DNA from: Bacteroidota bacterium
GTDB lineage: Bacteria; Bacteroidota; Bacteroidia; Bacteroidales; VadinHA17
Reading direction: 5' to 3'
DNA: 40,806 bases
NCBI GenBank assembly: GCA_030618105.1
Contig: JAUXED010000010.1
Span: 1 to 40,806, forward strand
Below are positions 27,190 through 36,746 of this stretch, piece by piece. Within the stretch, counting starts at the first letter, position 1. Each line of letters opens with the position of its first letter. A model generated the notes under the pieces. That model did no database searches, was not told the DNA's origin, and saw only the letters and a program-made list of their open reading frames with translations. Made by a program: the position numbers and the translations under genes.

Positions 27190-28324
27190 CCGGTTCGGTT
27201 TCGTTCAAATTTCTGCTTATACTTAAAATAATTCCAAATGCAATACTTGTAAACAGCATTGATGATCCACCCATACTAACAAGTGGCAATGTCTGTCCGG
27301 TTACGGGAAAAATTCCTACTGCCACTGCCATATTAACCATTGCCTGAACGACAATCATAAGTGTTAACCCAATTGCAAGGAATGCAGGAAATGTCCGGTC
27401 ACATTTTCTTACAATAACTCCAGCCCTGAACAATAAAAAAAGATAGGCCAGTAATATAGGGATCCCCCCGATTATCATTCCGTATTCCTCAACGATAATT
27501 GCGTAAATAAAATCAGAATATGGATTAGGCAGAAAGTTTCGCTGGACACTTTTCCCGGGATTTTTCCCGAACAATCCACCTGTTGCAATAGCAATTTTTG
27601 CCTGCTGGCTCTGATAACTTTCCTCACCACCTTCTTCGAAGTAATTCTCTATACGATTCTTCCATGTATTTATTCTTCCTTCCTTTTCAACCAATGTACC
27701 GACTGCAATAAAAAGTGCGAGTAATAATATAGCAACACCACCTGAGGCAAGAAGATGTTTCATGCTGATCCTGCCAATAAACATCAGCAAAAGTGAAATT
27801 CCGAAAATTAAGGCAGCAGTTGACAGGTTTGCCGGAAGGATCAATACACAAATTATTACAACAGGTATAATGACAGGTAAAAATGCCTCTTTGAAACTCT
27901 TTATTTCACCCTGTTTCATTGACAATACTCTTGCTATGTACATAATAAGAGCCAGCTTGGCAAAGTCAGATGTCTGAATTGTAAAACCCAGTCCCGGCAA
28001 AGTAAGCCAGCGGGTAGCCTGGTTGACGTTTGTACCCAGAAACAGGGTAAGTATCAAAAGAATAACAGCTATCCCAATCAATAATTGGGATAATTTTGAA
28101 TAGTATTTATAATGAATAAGGTGAGTGATAAAAATGATCATTATTCCAAAGGCGAGGATCACGCCATGACGAATCAGGTAATACAATGAATTCCCGCCCA
28201 TCTTATGCATAGCCAGCGTACTGGTTGCGCTATATACTGCCAGTAGTGAAAATATACTCAGGACAATAATAACACCCCAGATAATCGGGTCACCCTTCAG
28301 ATATTTATTTATCTTTTCACCCAT
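27167..28324 (-). CDS. ftsW: Cell division SEDS glycosyltransferase FtsW
   Basis: A 385-residue polytopic protein of the SEDS family (RodA/FtsW/SpoVE) with about ten transmembrane helices. SEDS proteins polymerise lipid II together with a class B penicillin-binding protein, here FtsI in the same cluster. Recognisable segments are ATRWLTLPGLGFTIQTSDFAK (about 103-123), where the family has W-x-x-GxxxxQPSE, and GGSSM near 355 in the late conserved loop. The position between murD and murG is the standard one. Its end overlaps murG. Confidence 0.94.
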   Translation of the reverse strand: MGEKINKYLKGDPIIWGVIIVLSIFSLLAVYSATSTLAMHKMGGNSLYYLIRHGVILAFGIMIIFITHLIHYKYYSKLSQLLIGIAVILLILTLFLGTNVNQATRWLTLPGLGFTIQTSDFAKLALIMYIARVLSMKQGEIKSFKEAFLPVIIPVVIICVLILPANLSTAALIFGISLLLMFIGRISMKHLLASGGVAILLLALFIAVGTLVEKEGRINTWKNRIENYFEEGGEESYQSQQAKIAIATGGLFGKNPGKSVQRNFLPNPYSDFIYAIIVEEYGMIIGGIPILLAYLFLLFRAGVIVRKCDRTFPAFLAIGLTLMIVVQAMVNMAVAVGIFPVTGQTLPLVSMGGSSMLFTSIAFGIILSISRNLNETEPDEEEVTA

Positions 28325-28329
28325 TCTTT

Positions 28330-29685
28330 TTACAGATTCCTCACTGCTTTTTTAAATTGTCTTCCACGATCTTCATAGTTATCAAACAAATCGAAGCTTG
28401 CGCATGCCGGAGAAAGCAGAACTGTATCTCCTTTTTTTCCATAAAAATAAGCAGTACGCACAGCTTCTTCCATTGAGCCTGAATCAACAACATCGGTAAC
28501 TATTTCATCATAAGCCTTATGTATCTTTGAATTTTCTTTTCCCAGACATATAATAGCCTTTACTTTTTCTTTAACTAATGTGGTAAGACCGGAATAGTCG
28601 TTTCCTTTATCAATTCCTCCAACAATCCAAATCACCGGCGTTTTCATGCTTTCAAGAGCATACCATGTTGAATTTACGTTAGTTGCTTTTGAGTCGTTGA
28701 CAAACCAGATCCCATGCACTTTAATAAAAGATTCCAGACGATGTTCCACGCCCTGAAAATCACTCAGGCTTTCCCTGATGGTTTCTTTCCTGATATGTAA
28801 TACCCGGCCGGCAATACTTGCAGCCATGGAATTATAAATGTTGTGTTTCCCTTGTAAGGCTAATTCATCAATTGACATTTTCATTATTTTGTTTTTTACT
28901 GTTTTAATATTTACCATATTGTTATGAATAAAAGCTGCCTGGTTTTCCGATTTATACAGGGAAAAAGAAAGTGAATTCCCTGCTATCTCTCTTTTTTTCA
29001 ACTCCCTGAGTATTATCTCATCGTCACCACAAAAAATAAAAGAGTCATTTTTTCCCTGGTTCCGTACTACTCTGAATTTCGAATTCACATATCTGTCAAA
29101 GTCATATCCATACCTGTCAAGATGGTCGGGAGTAATATTCATCAACACAGCTATATCAGCTTTGAAATTGTACATATTATCCAACTGAAAACTGCTTAAT
29201 TCAATCACATAATGATCATGATCTTCTATCGCCACCTGCATAGCCAGGCTATTCCCGATATTTCCTGCAATCCCCACATTCAACCCGGCTTTTTTCATCA
29301 TATGAAATATCAGGGAAGTTGTAGTGGTTTTCCCATTGCTGCCTGTAACACATATTTTTATGGCACTGGTATATCTCCCTGCAAATTCGATCTCAGAGAT
29401 TACCGGTGTTTGTTTTTCCTTTAGTTTACCTATTAGTTCAATATCATCAGGAATACCCGGACTTTTAATCACTTCATCTGCCAAAAGGATCTTTCCGGGC
29501 GAATGTCTTTTCTCTTCATATTCTATCCGGTAATTATTAAGCAACTTTTTATATTTATCCTTAATTTTCCCATTATCAGACACAAAAACATCCAGTCCTT
29601 TTTTAAGGCCCAGTATTGCAGCTCCTGTCCCGCTTTCTCCGGCACCAAGCACTACAATTCTTTTATGTTTTCTGTCTACTGACAT
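28330..29685 (-). CDS. murD: UDP-MurNAc-L-Ala-D-glutamate ligase
   Basis: A 451-residue Mur ligase adding D-Glu to UDP-MurNAc-L-Ala in the cytosol. N-terminal GAGESGTGAA is at 14-23, the ATP loop TGSNGKTTT at 114-122, ITPDHLDRY in the central domain, HRLE and NDSKATN in the C-terminal domain. Length fits the family. Gaps of five bases on each side place it firmly in the dcw transcript. Confidence 0.96.
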   Translation of the reverse strand: MSVDRKHKRIVVLGAGESGTGAAILGLKKGLDVFVSDNGKIKDKYKKLLNNYRIEYEEKRHSPGKILLADEVIKSPGIPDDIELIGKLKEKQTPVISEIEFAGRYTSAIKICVTGSNGKTTTTSLIFHMMKKAGLNVGIAGNIGNSLAMQVAIEDHDHYVIELSSFQLDNMYNFKADIAVLMNITPDHLDRYGYDFDRYVNSKFRVVRNQGKNDSFIFCGDDEIILRELKKREIAGNSLSFSLYKSENQAAFIHNNMVNIKTVKNKIMKMSIDELALQGKHNIYNSMAASIAGRVLHIRKETIRESLSDFQGVEHRLESFIKVHGIWFVNDSKATNVNSTWYALESMKTPVIWIVGGIDKGNDYSGLTTLVKEKVKAIICLGKENSKIHKAYDEIVTDVVDSGSMEEAVRTAYFYGKKGDTVLLSPACASFDLFDNYEDRGRQFKKAVRNL

Positions 29686-29690
29686 AGTAA

Positions 29691-30941
29691 TTATCTGATT
29701 TTCAACGTAACAATAGTTATTACAGCAAGCAAGACTGCAATAATCCAGAACCGGGTAACGATTTTTGGTTCGGGATATCCTTTTTTCTGGTAATGATGAT
29801 GAATAGGTGTCATCAAAAAAACCCGTTTACCCTGTCCATATTTCCTTTTAGTCCGTTTGAAAAAACTTACCTGAATTAATACAGACAAACTTTCTACCAG
29901 GAATATACCACAAAGGATAGGGATTAGCAGTTCTTTTCTTATCAGGATAGCAAAAACTGCAATTATACCACCCAGCGGGAGACTGCCGGTATCTCCCATA
30001 AAAACCTGAGCAGGATAGGAGTTATACCAGAGGAACCCGATTGTAGCACCGATAAATGCACTTATAAAAATTACTAATTCACCCGTATTGGGGATATACA
30101 TAATATTCAAATAATCAGCATATATCACATTCCCTGACAGATATGCCAATATTCCCAGTGTTGTTCCAATAATTGCTGACGTACCTGTAGTCAATCCGTC
30201 AAGCCCATCGGTAAGATTTGCCCCATTGGAAACCGCGGTAACAATAAAAATGGTTACAATAATAAAAATAACCCAACCCCACTGTTTACTCTTTTCACCA
30301 AGAAAGGAGACCAGATATGCATAATCAAACTCATTATTCTTTATAAAAGGTATTGTTGTAATAGTACTTTTTACATCCCTGCTAATATATTTTGCTTCTT
30401 CATTTTCTCCGGTTACTCCTTCGAGCATTTCTTCTGTTTGAACAGTCTGATCAATCATCACAATTTCCCTGACTAATACATCATCGTTAAGATAAAGGGT
30501 TATCCCAACTATAAGTCCCAGAATTATCTGTCCCAAAATTTTAAATCTACCGGCAAGTCCTTCCTTACTCTTTTTAAAGATTTTAATATAATCATCAATA
30601 AATCCTACAAACCCGAGCCAGACTGTAGTAATAAGCATCAGGATAACATAGATATTCCCAAGATCACCAAACAAAAGGGTTGGAATAATAATTGATGCCA
30701 GGATAATGATCCCGCCCATGGAAGGAGTGCCAACTTTGCGATACTGCCCTTCAAGTCCAAGGTCCCTTACCACTTCACCAATTTGTTTTTTCTGCAGATA
30801 CAATATGATTCGCTTTCCGAACAACAATGAAATGACAAGGGAGGTAATTATTGCCATTGCAGACCGGAAAGAAATATACTGAAACATACCCGCTCCGGGT
30901 ACATCCAGACTTTCAAGATATCCGAATAAATAATAAAACAT
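29691..30941 (-). CDS. mraY: Phospho-MurNAc-pentapeptide transferase MraY
   Basis: A 416-residue polytopic membrane enzyme that makes lipid I from UDP-MurNAc-pentapeptide and undecaprenyl phosphate. GTPSMGG (71-77), FIDDYIK (114-120) and NLTDGLDGL (242-250) carry the catalytic aspartates; PIHHHYQ appears near the C-terminus. It is some 55 residues longer than E. coli MraY because of a charged insertion at about 152-222 with an acidic core ([16 protein letters not shown]), lying between membrane helices. Confidence 0.96.
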   Translation of the reverse strand: MFYYLFGYLESLDVPGAGMFQYISFRSAMAIITSLVISLLFGKRIILYLQKKQIGEVVRDLGLEGQYRKVGTPSMGGIIILASIIIPTLLFGDLGNIYVILMLITTVWLGFVGFIDDYIKIFKKSKEGLAGRFKILGQIILGLIVGITLYLNDDVLVREIVMIDQTVQTEEMLEGVTGENEEAKYISRDVKSTITTIPFIKNNEFDYAYLVSFLGEKSKQWGWVIFIIVTIFIVTAVSNGANLTDGLDGLTTGTSAIIGTTLGILAYLSGNVIYADYLNIMYIPNTGELVIFISAFIGATIGFLWYNSYPAQVFMGDTGSLPLGGIIAVFAILIRKELLIPILCGIFLVESLSVLIQVSFFKRTKRKYGQGKRVFLMTPIHHHYQKKGYPEPKIVTRFWIIAVLLAVITIVTLKIR

Positions 30942-30959
30942 ATTCTTTTTTCAATTCGG

Positions 30960-32432
30960 TTACATAGCTAAAACTTCAAACATACCGGCAATTACTTCTC
31001 TGTCATCAAAATGATATTTTACACCATTAATCTCCTGGTATGTTTCATGGCCTTTCCCGGCAATAAGGATTATATCATCTTTTTCTGCCAACATACAAGC
31101 GATTTTTATAGCTTCTTTTCTGTCAATCAGGATCAATACTTTCCTTTTTTCATTCTTTTCCACACCCTTATACATATCATCAATGATCTTTTGCGGGTTT
31201 TCTGTCCGGGGATTATCGGATGTAAGTATCACTTTATCACTTTTATTAACAGCAATACCGGCCATTACCGGTCGTTTTGCTTTATCCCGGTCACCCCCTG
31301 CTCCAACAACAGTTATTAATTGCTTTTTTTGTTTTTTTATTTTTCCAAGTGCATTCAAAATATTCTCCAGGGCATCAGGAGTATGTGCATAATCAACTAC
31401 AGCAGTCACACCTCCTTCCGACCTGATAATCTCAAGGCGACCCGGTACCGGTTCAGATTCGCTAATCAATCTTATAAGTTCATCTTTTTTCAAGCCAAGG
31501 AGATAAGCAGATGCATAAACAGCAAGCAGATTATAAACATTAAACTCCCCAATAAGCCTGCTCCATACTTCCTGGTTATCAATTTTAAGTAGTGTACCCT
31601 CCTGTAAACTTTCAATTATTTTACATTTGAAATCCGCAACAGACCTTAGAGCATAGGTGCTGATACCGGCGTCACAGTTTTGTACCATAATCTTCGCGTT
31701 CCTGTCATCTGCATTTACCAGAGCAAAAGCATCTTCCCCCAGATCATCAAAGAATTTTTTCTTAACATTTATATATTGCTTGAAATTTTTATGGTAGTCA
31801 AGGTGATCATGAGTAATATTGGTAAAAATCCCTCCTTTAAAAATAAGCCCGGCGGTCCGGTATTGATCAAGAGCATGAGAACTTACTTCCATAAAGACAT
31901 ATTCGCATTCTTTTTTAACCATTTCTGTAAGCAACCGGTTTATTTGTAAAATATCAGGGGTTGTATGGGTAGCGGGTATCTCTTTTTCAATAATTATGTT
32001 CCCTGTGGTAGAAATCAAACCTGTTTTCTTTCCGGCTTTCCTGAAAAGATCATAAAGAAGGTGTACAATTGTAGTTTTACCATTTGTACCTGTTACTCCA
32101 ACAAGTTTCAGTTTTCCTGTAGGATTCCCGAAAAAATTTGCTGCTATTCTGCCTAAAGCAACGGCAGTATTATTTACCCGGATAAAAGTTACTTTTTCAC
32201 CTGTTTTTACCGGAATTTTCTCACAAATAATTGCAGATGCTCCATTATTAACAGCCGACGGTATATACTTGTGTCCATCCGTATTTGTGCCTTTTACAGC
32301 AAAAAACATGTCACCCGGTTTTACCTCCCTGGAGTCAAATTGCAATCTTTTAACTTCGGTTTCCCGCAGGCCGGTAATTTTCAGGATATTTACCCCGTGT
32401 AATATGTCTTTTAATTTTACCATTCGAAACAT
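30960..32432 (-). CDS. murE: UDP-MurNAc-tripeptide ligase MurE (diaminopimelate type)
   Basis: A 490-residue Mur ligase adding the third stem residue. ATP loop TGTNGKTT is at 114-121, HDHLDYH near 208-214, and the third-residue specificity motif is DNPR (406-409). In the family DNPR marks meso-diaminopimelate enzymes, so this cell wall should be DAP-type. The neighbouring start codons MFRMVK allow either residue 1 or 4 as start; residue 1 is kept. It follows ftsI by seven bases. Confidence 0.95.
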   Translation of the reverse strand: MFRMVKLKDILHGVNILKITGLRETEVKRLQFDSREVKPGDMFFAVKGTNTDGHKYIPSAVNNGASAIICEKIPVKTGEKVTFIRVNNTAVALGRIAANFFGNPTGKLKLVGVTGTNGKTTIVHLLYDLFRKAGKKTGLISTTGNIIIEKEIPATHTTPDILQINRLLTEMVKKECEYVFMEVSSHALDQYRTAGLIFKGGIFTNITHDHLDYHKNFKQYINVKKKFFDDLGEDAFALVNADDRNAKIMVQNCDAGISTYALRSVADFKCKIIESLQEGTLLKIDNQEVWSRLIGEFNVYNLLAVYASAYLLGLKKDELIRLISESEPVPGRLEIIRSEGGVTAVVDYAHTPDALENILNALGKIKKQKKQLITVVGAGGDRDKAKRPVMAGIAVNKSDKVILTSDNPRTENPQKIIDDMYKGVEKNEKRKVLILIDRKEAIKIACMLAEKDDIILIAGKGHETYQEINGVKYHFDDREVIAGMFEVLAM

Positions 32433-32439
32433 TCGTTAT

Positions 32440-34560
32440 TTATCCCATACTCATTTCAAGCAACACTTTTGAGCCGGGGGATATTTTGGTACCCGGTGCA
32501 ATAGATTGTTTCCAAACTTTACCATATCCTTTTACTTCCACTTTCAAAGCCATATTCTCAAGAATATAAAGAGCATCCATGAGTCCCATCTCTTTAACAT
32601 TCGGCATTATTCCCTTGCGTATATTCAGTGGCTTCAACATGATAGTTGAATCTTGCTTGACCGTAGCTACCCATTTCGATGAGACATTTATATTTGTTGT
32701 TGCTATATTAAATCGATCAAAAACCGACTTCAGATCCTCAAGATTCCCGTGCTTTGAATATGGAGGGTCATATGCTTCAGGTATATTCAAATATTGTTGT
32801 TCGTCCCGAAACAGGCTGGTGGCATAAACTTTATCTGCAATTTCCTTAAAAACAGGGCCTGCAACCAGATTTCCATAGTAGATTGAACTGGTTGGAGAAT
32901 TAATAACAACAATGCAGGAATATTTTGGATTCTCTGCCGGAAAATATCCTACAAAAGAAGCCTGGTATGATACTTCCGATCCCTGCTTATAACCATATTT
33001 TTCATTTGCGATCTGTGCAGTTCCTGTTTTTCCTGCAATTTTAAAGTTATCATTCCGGAGATTCTTAGCTGTCCCATTTTCAACAACACCCTCAAGTATT
33101 TCGCGGGCTTTCCGAATAGTTTCATCAGAACAGATTGAAGGATTTAACACTTTAGTATCAAACTTTCGTATTCTTTCCCCGTGGTACCTTATCTCCCTGA
33201 CAAAACCCGGTTTTACCATTTTGCCATTATTCGCAACTGCATTATAGAATGTAAGTATCTGTAACGGTGTCATTCTAACTTCATATCCATGAGAAATCAT
33301 GGGAAGACTTAACCCCGACCAATACTTATCTCCCGGATATTGAATATACGGGCTCCCTTCGCCCTTTATCTCAACGTCAAGTTTTTCATTAAGACGCATA
33401 GCATAAAGTCTGTTAATAAACTGACTTTCACGGCCTTTATAATTTTCGTTGATTATTTTTGACATCCCTATGTTTGAAGATAACTCAAAGACCTGTCTGA
33501 CCGTTATTTTTCCATATCCTCCTTTTTTGGTATCCTTTATAGTTTTGTCGTAATACCGTACCTTCCCATTGCCGGTATCAATAGTATCATCCAGATTAAC
33601 CACTTTGTCTTCAAGGGCAACCATAAGCGCAGGAAGTTTAAAAGTTGATCCGGGTTCAGTACTTTCGCCGATCCCATAATTGTATAATTCACGATACCTG
33701 CCATTCTTATCCCTCTCCAGATTAACTATTGCTTTTACCTCACCTGTTTGAACCTCCATAAGTATAGCAGTGCCATGATGTGCATTATGTTTGGAAAGTT
33801 GTTTTAACAGGGCATGCTCGGCAACATCCTGCAGATTTATATCAATAGTTGTTACTACCTCATTACCATCACGTGGCTCCACTTCATTGTTGGTATTCAC
33901 AGGCATCCAAACATTACCCGAGAGGCGTTGCATCAACCTGACGCCAACCACCCCTGAAAGCTCATGATCATACGCTCCTTCAATGCCAACCACATTTCCT
34001 GATCTTCCCTTTGTCAGATACCCTATTGTTCTGGATGCCAGCCCCATATGAGGAAATATTCTTTTGTTTTCCTGAACATAAATAAATCCGCCTTTATAAC
34101 GGCCACGTCTGAACAGGGGGAAAGTTTTTAGTTCTTTCAATTCAATATAATTCACTCCTTTTTTTAGTAAATGATATCTCTCCCCATTTTCTCTGGCACG
34201 AACAAGCTCACGTCTATAAGCAGCTTTTGATTTATCATGAAATAGCCCTGATAAACAATAGGCAAGAGAGTCTACTTCTTTCCGGAATACTTCCCCGGGC
34301 ATAGCTGAACTCATCAGATCCATCCTTATCTCGTAATATGGCAATGAACTGGCAAGCAGTCGGCCATCATCGGTAAGAATATCCCCGCGATTCGGATCAA
34401 TGGTAATGTATTTCATGCTATGTTCTTCGGCTTTTTCCTCCCATTTGCTCCCTTCCACATAAATAATGAAGAACAGCTTACCTGCTATACACAGGGAAAG
34501 GATAAAAATGCCAAGGTATACTACCCCTACTCTCCAAACGATATGTTTTTTCAATGACAT
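32440..34560 (-). CDS. ftsI: Division-specific transpeptidase FtsI (PBP3-like) with PASTA domain
   Basis: A 706-residue class B penicillin-binding protein that crosslinks septal peptidoglycan. It has a short cytoplasmic start and a transmembrane helix (about 13-34), then a dimerisation/pedestal region (55-230). The transpeptidase domain has the active serine in STFK (305-308), SSN (361-363) and KTGT (511-514). The C-terminus (about 640-706) is a PASTA-like domain (IMPNVKEMGLMDALYIL...), absent from E. coli FtsI but known in Gram-positive and Bacteroidetes homologues. Partner of FtsW in the same cluster. Confidence 0.95.
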   Translation of the reverse strand: MSLKKHIVWRVGVVYLGIFILSLCIAGKLFFIIYVEGSKWEEKAEEHSMKYITIDPNRGDILTDDGRLLASSLPYYEIRMDLMSSAMPGEVFRKEVDSLAYCLSGLFHDKSKAAYRRELVRARENGERYHLLKKGVNYIELKELKTFPLFRRGRYKGGFIYVQENKRIFPHMGLASRTIGYLTKGRSGNVVGIEGAYDHELSGVVGVRLMQRLSGNVWMPVNTNNEVEPRDGNEVVTTIDINLQDVAEHALLKQLSKHNAHHGTAILMEVQTGEVKAIVNLERDKNGRYRELYNYGIGESTEPGSTFKLPALMVALEDKVVNLDDTIDTGNGKVRYYDKTIKDTKKGGYGKITVRQVFELSSNIGMSKIINENYKGRESQFINRLYAMRLNEKLDVEIKGEGSPYIQYPGDKYWSGLSLPMISHGYEVRMTPLQILTFYNAVANNGKMVKPGFVREIRYHGERIRKFDTKVLNPSICSDETIRKAREILEGVVENGTAKNLRNDNFKIAGKTGTAQIANEKYGYKQGSEVSYQASFVGYFPAENPKYSCIVVINSPTSSIYYGNLVAGPVFKEIADKVYATSLFRDEQQYLNIPEAYDPPYSKHGNLEDLKSVFDRFNIATTNINVSSKWVATVKQDSTIMLKPLNIRKGIMPNVKEMGLMDALYILENMALKVEVKGYGKVWKQSIAPGTKISPGSKVLLEMSMG

Positions 34561-34562
34561 TG

Positions 34563-34952
34563 TTATGGTTCCTTTTCTTTTTCTATAACAATTTTGCTGG
34601 GAGGCTCAACGAGTTCTTCAAGTCCCAGCTTTTTTTCCTTAACCAGCCTGGCTACCTCTGATTGTTTGCTTATATACATCAGACCGGAAGCCGTTGTTAT
34701 TGATTCAAACCTTAGCTCTTTTACTTCATTTTGTATTTTCACGGTTTCTCTTACTACACGTTCAGCATGGTAGCGATTGGCTATATAAATGATTGCAAGA
34801 AAGGTGAGGAAAATAATAAATGGCACCTGTTTAACTACCCCGTCTCTGGTTAATACAGAACCGTCAATCAGGCTCTTTACAGAGAATTTTTTCTCTTCCC
34901 TGTAATCAGCAGGCTCATCAATAAAATCAATATTTTTTCTGTCATAATCCAT
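34563..34952 (-). CDS. ftsL: FtsL-like division protein
   Basis: A 129-residue bitopic protein with a charged cytoplasmic N-terminus (1-40), one transmembrane helix (about 43-58, PFIIFLTFLAIIYIAN) and a periplasmic heptad-like segment (about 64-108) rich in V/L/E/K. This is the FtsL plan, and the position between rsmH and ftsI is the standard one. Sequence itself is poorly conserved in the family, so the call rests on architecture and place. It would form a complex with FtsQ and FtsB; no ftsB gene is in this window. Confidence 0.85.
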   Translation of the reverse strand: MDYDRKNIDFIDEPADYREEKKFSVKSLIDGSVLTRDGVVKQVPFIIFLTFLAIIYIANRYHAERVVRETVKIQNEVKELRFESITTASGLMYISKQSEVARLVKEKKLGLEELVEPPSKIVIEKEKEP

Positions 34953-34958
34953 TTTAAT

Positions 34959-35855
34959 TCAAATCCTTTCAGCTATGCGCAGCTTTGCACTACGTGCTCT
35001 TTTGTTCCTTAATATCTCGTTTTCGGCAGGTGTTATCACTTTCCGGTTAATCTGTTTAAAAGGAACGTCAAAATTCCCATAGATATCTTTCTCAATGCTG
35101 CCTGTAAAATTGCCGGCCCGCATAAAATTCTTCACCAGCCTGTCCTCAAGTGAATGATATGAGATCACAACCAGACGGGCACCGGCATCCATGATATCCA
35201 CAGTTTGCATTAGCATTTCTTTAAGGTTTTCCATCTCCCTATTCACTTCGATCCGGATTGCCTGAAAAACCTTTGCCATAAATTTATTCTCTCCTTCACG
35301 ACCGGTTAGCGGTTTTACCAAATTCACCAGCTCATAAACCCTTTCTATTTTTTTTATCTTTCTGAACTTGTCAATTCTTCCGGCCAATTCGCCGGATTTT
35401 TTGATCTCGCCATAAAATCTGAACATCTCTGATAATTTCTCAACACTATATTCAGAAAGTATATCTATCGCTGATTTTTTTGCTCCGGGATTCATTCTCA
35501 TATCCAGCACCGCATCCTGACGAAAAGAAAAGCCTCTTTCAGGGATATCTATCTGATGCGATGAGATACCCAGATCGGCTATTAATCCATCAATCCTGGA
35601 AACTTCGTGGTATCGCAAATTGTTACTTAAGAATCTGAAATTCTGTATCAGTAACTTAAATTTTTTATCATTCAATGAATTAGCCATAGCATCAATATCA
35701 GCATCGAAAGCGACCAGGCGACCATTCTTAAGATGACTTAGAATTTCTCTTGAATGTCCGCCGCCCCCAAAAGTTGCATCAACATAAATCCCATCAGGTT
35801 TTATTTTCAATCCTTCAATGCTCTTATGTAAAAGAACCGGTATATGGTATATCAT
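34959..35855 (-). CDS. rsmH: 16S rRNA (cytosine-1402-N4)-methyltransferase RsmH
   Basis: A 298-residue SAM enzyme (formerly MraW) that methylates C1402 of 16S rRNA. It has the N-terminal PVLLHKS, the SAM site DATFGGGGHS (26-35), DLGISSHQID (about 93-102) and the catalytic-region VISYHSLEDR, with RNKRARSAKLR at the end. Length is slightly short but complete. Its start overlaps the mraZ stop by four bases (ATGA). Confidence 0.96.
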   Translation of the reverse strand: MIYHIPVLLHKSIEGLKIKPDGIYVDATFGGGGHSREILSHLKNGRLVAFDADIDAMANSLNDKKFKLLIQNFRFLSNNLRYHEVSRIDGLIADLGISSHQIDIPERGFSFRQDAVLDMRMNPGAKKSAIDILSEYSVEKLSEMFRFYGEIKKSGELAGRIDKFRKIKKIERVYELVNLVKPLTGREGENKFMAKVFQAIRIEVNREMENLKEMLMQTVDIMDAGARLVVISYHSLEDRLVKNFMRAGNFTGSIEKDIYGNFDVPFKQINRKVITPAENEILRNKRARSAKLRIAERI

Positions 35856-36322
35856 TCTTCTTCAGGATCAATAAGTGAACCACCCATAAGTTTCTCTGCC
35901 AGAGCCGGAAAATCTTTTACCTCTTCGCCAGATATTTCATAGCTTTCTCTGGACCAGATCTCAATTTTTCCGTATTGTCCCGCGAGTATTACTTCCTTTT
36001 TTATCCCCGCGAATTCCAGCAATCTTTTAGGGATCAACATACGGTTATTACTATCCAGAACAATTTCAGCCGTACCCCTGTAGAAATTTCTTAGAAACTT
36101 ACTTTGTTCCTTATTGTAGGGATTAATACGACTGCGAATTAATTTATTCTGCCGTTCCCACTCGTCCATTGGATAGAGTACAAGACATTTCTCAAAAATA
36201 TCTTTCTTTATCACAAACCTGTCCTGCAATATTTTTGGCATATGCTTTTTAAAGGCAGATGGAATTAAAATCCTACCTTTGGAATCAACTTTGCATGTAT
36301 GGTCACCAATAAATGTCGACAT
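35852..36322 (-). CDS. mraZ: Transcriptional regulator MraZ
   Basis: A 156-residue protein with two SpoVT/AbrB-like halves (about 1-80 and 81-145). Each half carries a DxxxR-type region: VDSKGRILIP near 13-22 and LDSNNRMLIP near 94-103. MraZ binds repeated TGGGN-like boxes before its own gene and represses the dcw operon; such boxes are present here at 36356-36395. It is the first gene of the cluster and overlaps rsmH by four bases. Confidence 0.95.
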   Translation of the reverse strand: MSTFIGDHTCKVDSKGRILIPSAFKKHMPKILQDRFVIKKDIFEKCLVLYPMDEWERQNKLIRSRINPYNKEQSKFLRNFYRGTAEIVLDSNNRMLIPKRLLEFAGIKKEVILAGQYGKIEIWSRESYEISGEEVKDFPALAEKLMGGSLIDPEEE

Positions 36323-36343
36323 TTTACAGTATTAAAATTTGCT

Positions 36344-36351
36344 AAAATATA
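36344..36351 (-). promoter_or_regulatory. Candidate -7 element of the dcw promoter
   Basis: TATATTTT on the minus strand differs from TAnnTTTG by one base and lies 22 bases before the mraZ start. The usual -33 position falls inside the MraZ boxes, where no TTTG is at 19-21 bp spacing (one sits at 13 bp). A bound MraZ would cover that region. Confidence 0.45.
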
Positions 36352-36355
36352 CAAT

Positions 36356-36395
36356 AAATTACCACAAATTACCACTTTTTCCCATTTTTTCCCAC
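36356..36395 (-). promoter_or_regulatory. MraZ operator: four 10-bp direct repeats
   Basis: On the minus strand four exact 10-bp units follow one another: GTGGGAAAAA, ATGGGAAAAA, GTGGTAATTT, GTGGTAATTT. MraZ is known to bind TGGGN boxes spaced by five bases, giving one contact per helical turn. The first two units match exactly; the last two read TGGTA and are identical to each other. They lie 34-73 bases before the mraZ ATG. Confidence 0.85.
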
Positions 36396-36600
36396 TTTGT
36401 TAATAACTTTCGTCAAAATTTCCTATTTTTTATCATTTAATCATCTCCTCATTGCAACACAATTCCTCAACTCTTAACAATGAGAAAGTTTATTTGTTGA
36501 TTTGTTGATGAGTGTATTTGTAAGATTTAATAATGATAAACATCTTAACTTCTCAACTCCTAAACTTATACCCTTATAAACTTTTCATCACCACATCATC

Positions 36601-36660
36601 TCATTATCTCATTACCTCATTACCTCATTACCTCATTACCTCATTACCTTATTACCTTAT
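36601..36660. repeat. 8-bp tandem array (TCATTACC)
   Basis: Seven TCATTACC-type octamers (five perfect) followed by a partial one, in the 424-base gap between mraZ and the acyltransferase gene. The preceding 30 bases contain degenerate CATCA/TCATC units. Apart from the MraZ boxes and this array I see nothing coding in 36323-36746. Confidence 0.9.
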
Positions 36661-36746
36661 TTATTATTTTGCCGGATTTTTGTATATTTTTACAATCATT
36701 AACCATATGCTCTTTTAGCATGACCCATAGGAAATAAAATTCAAAA

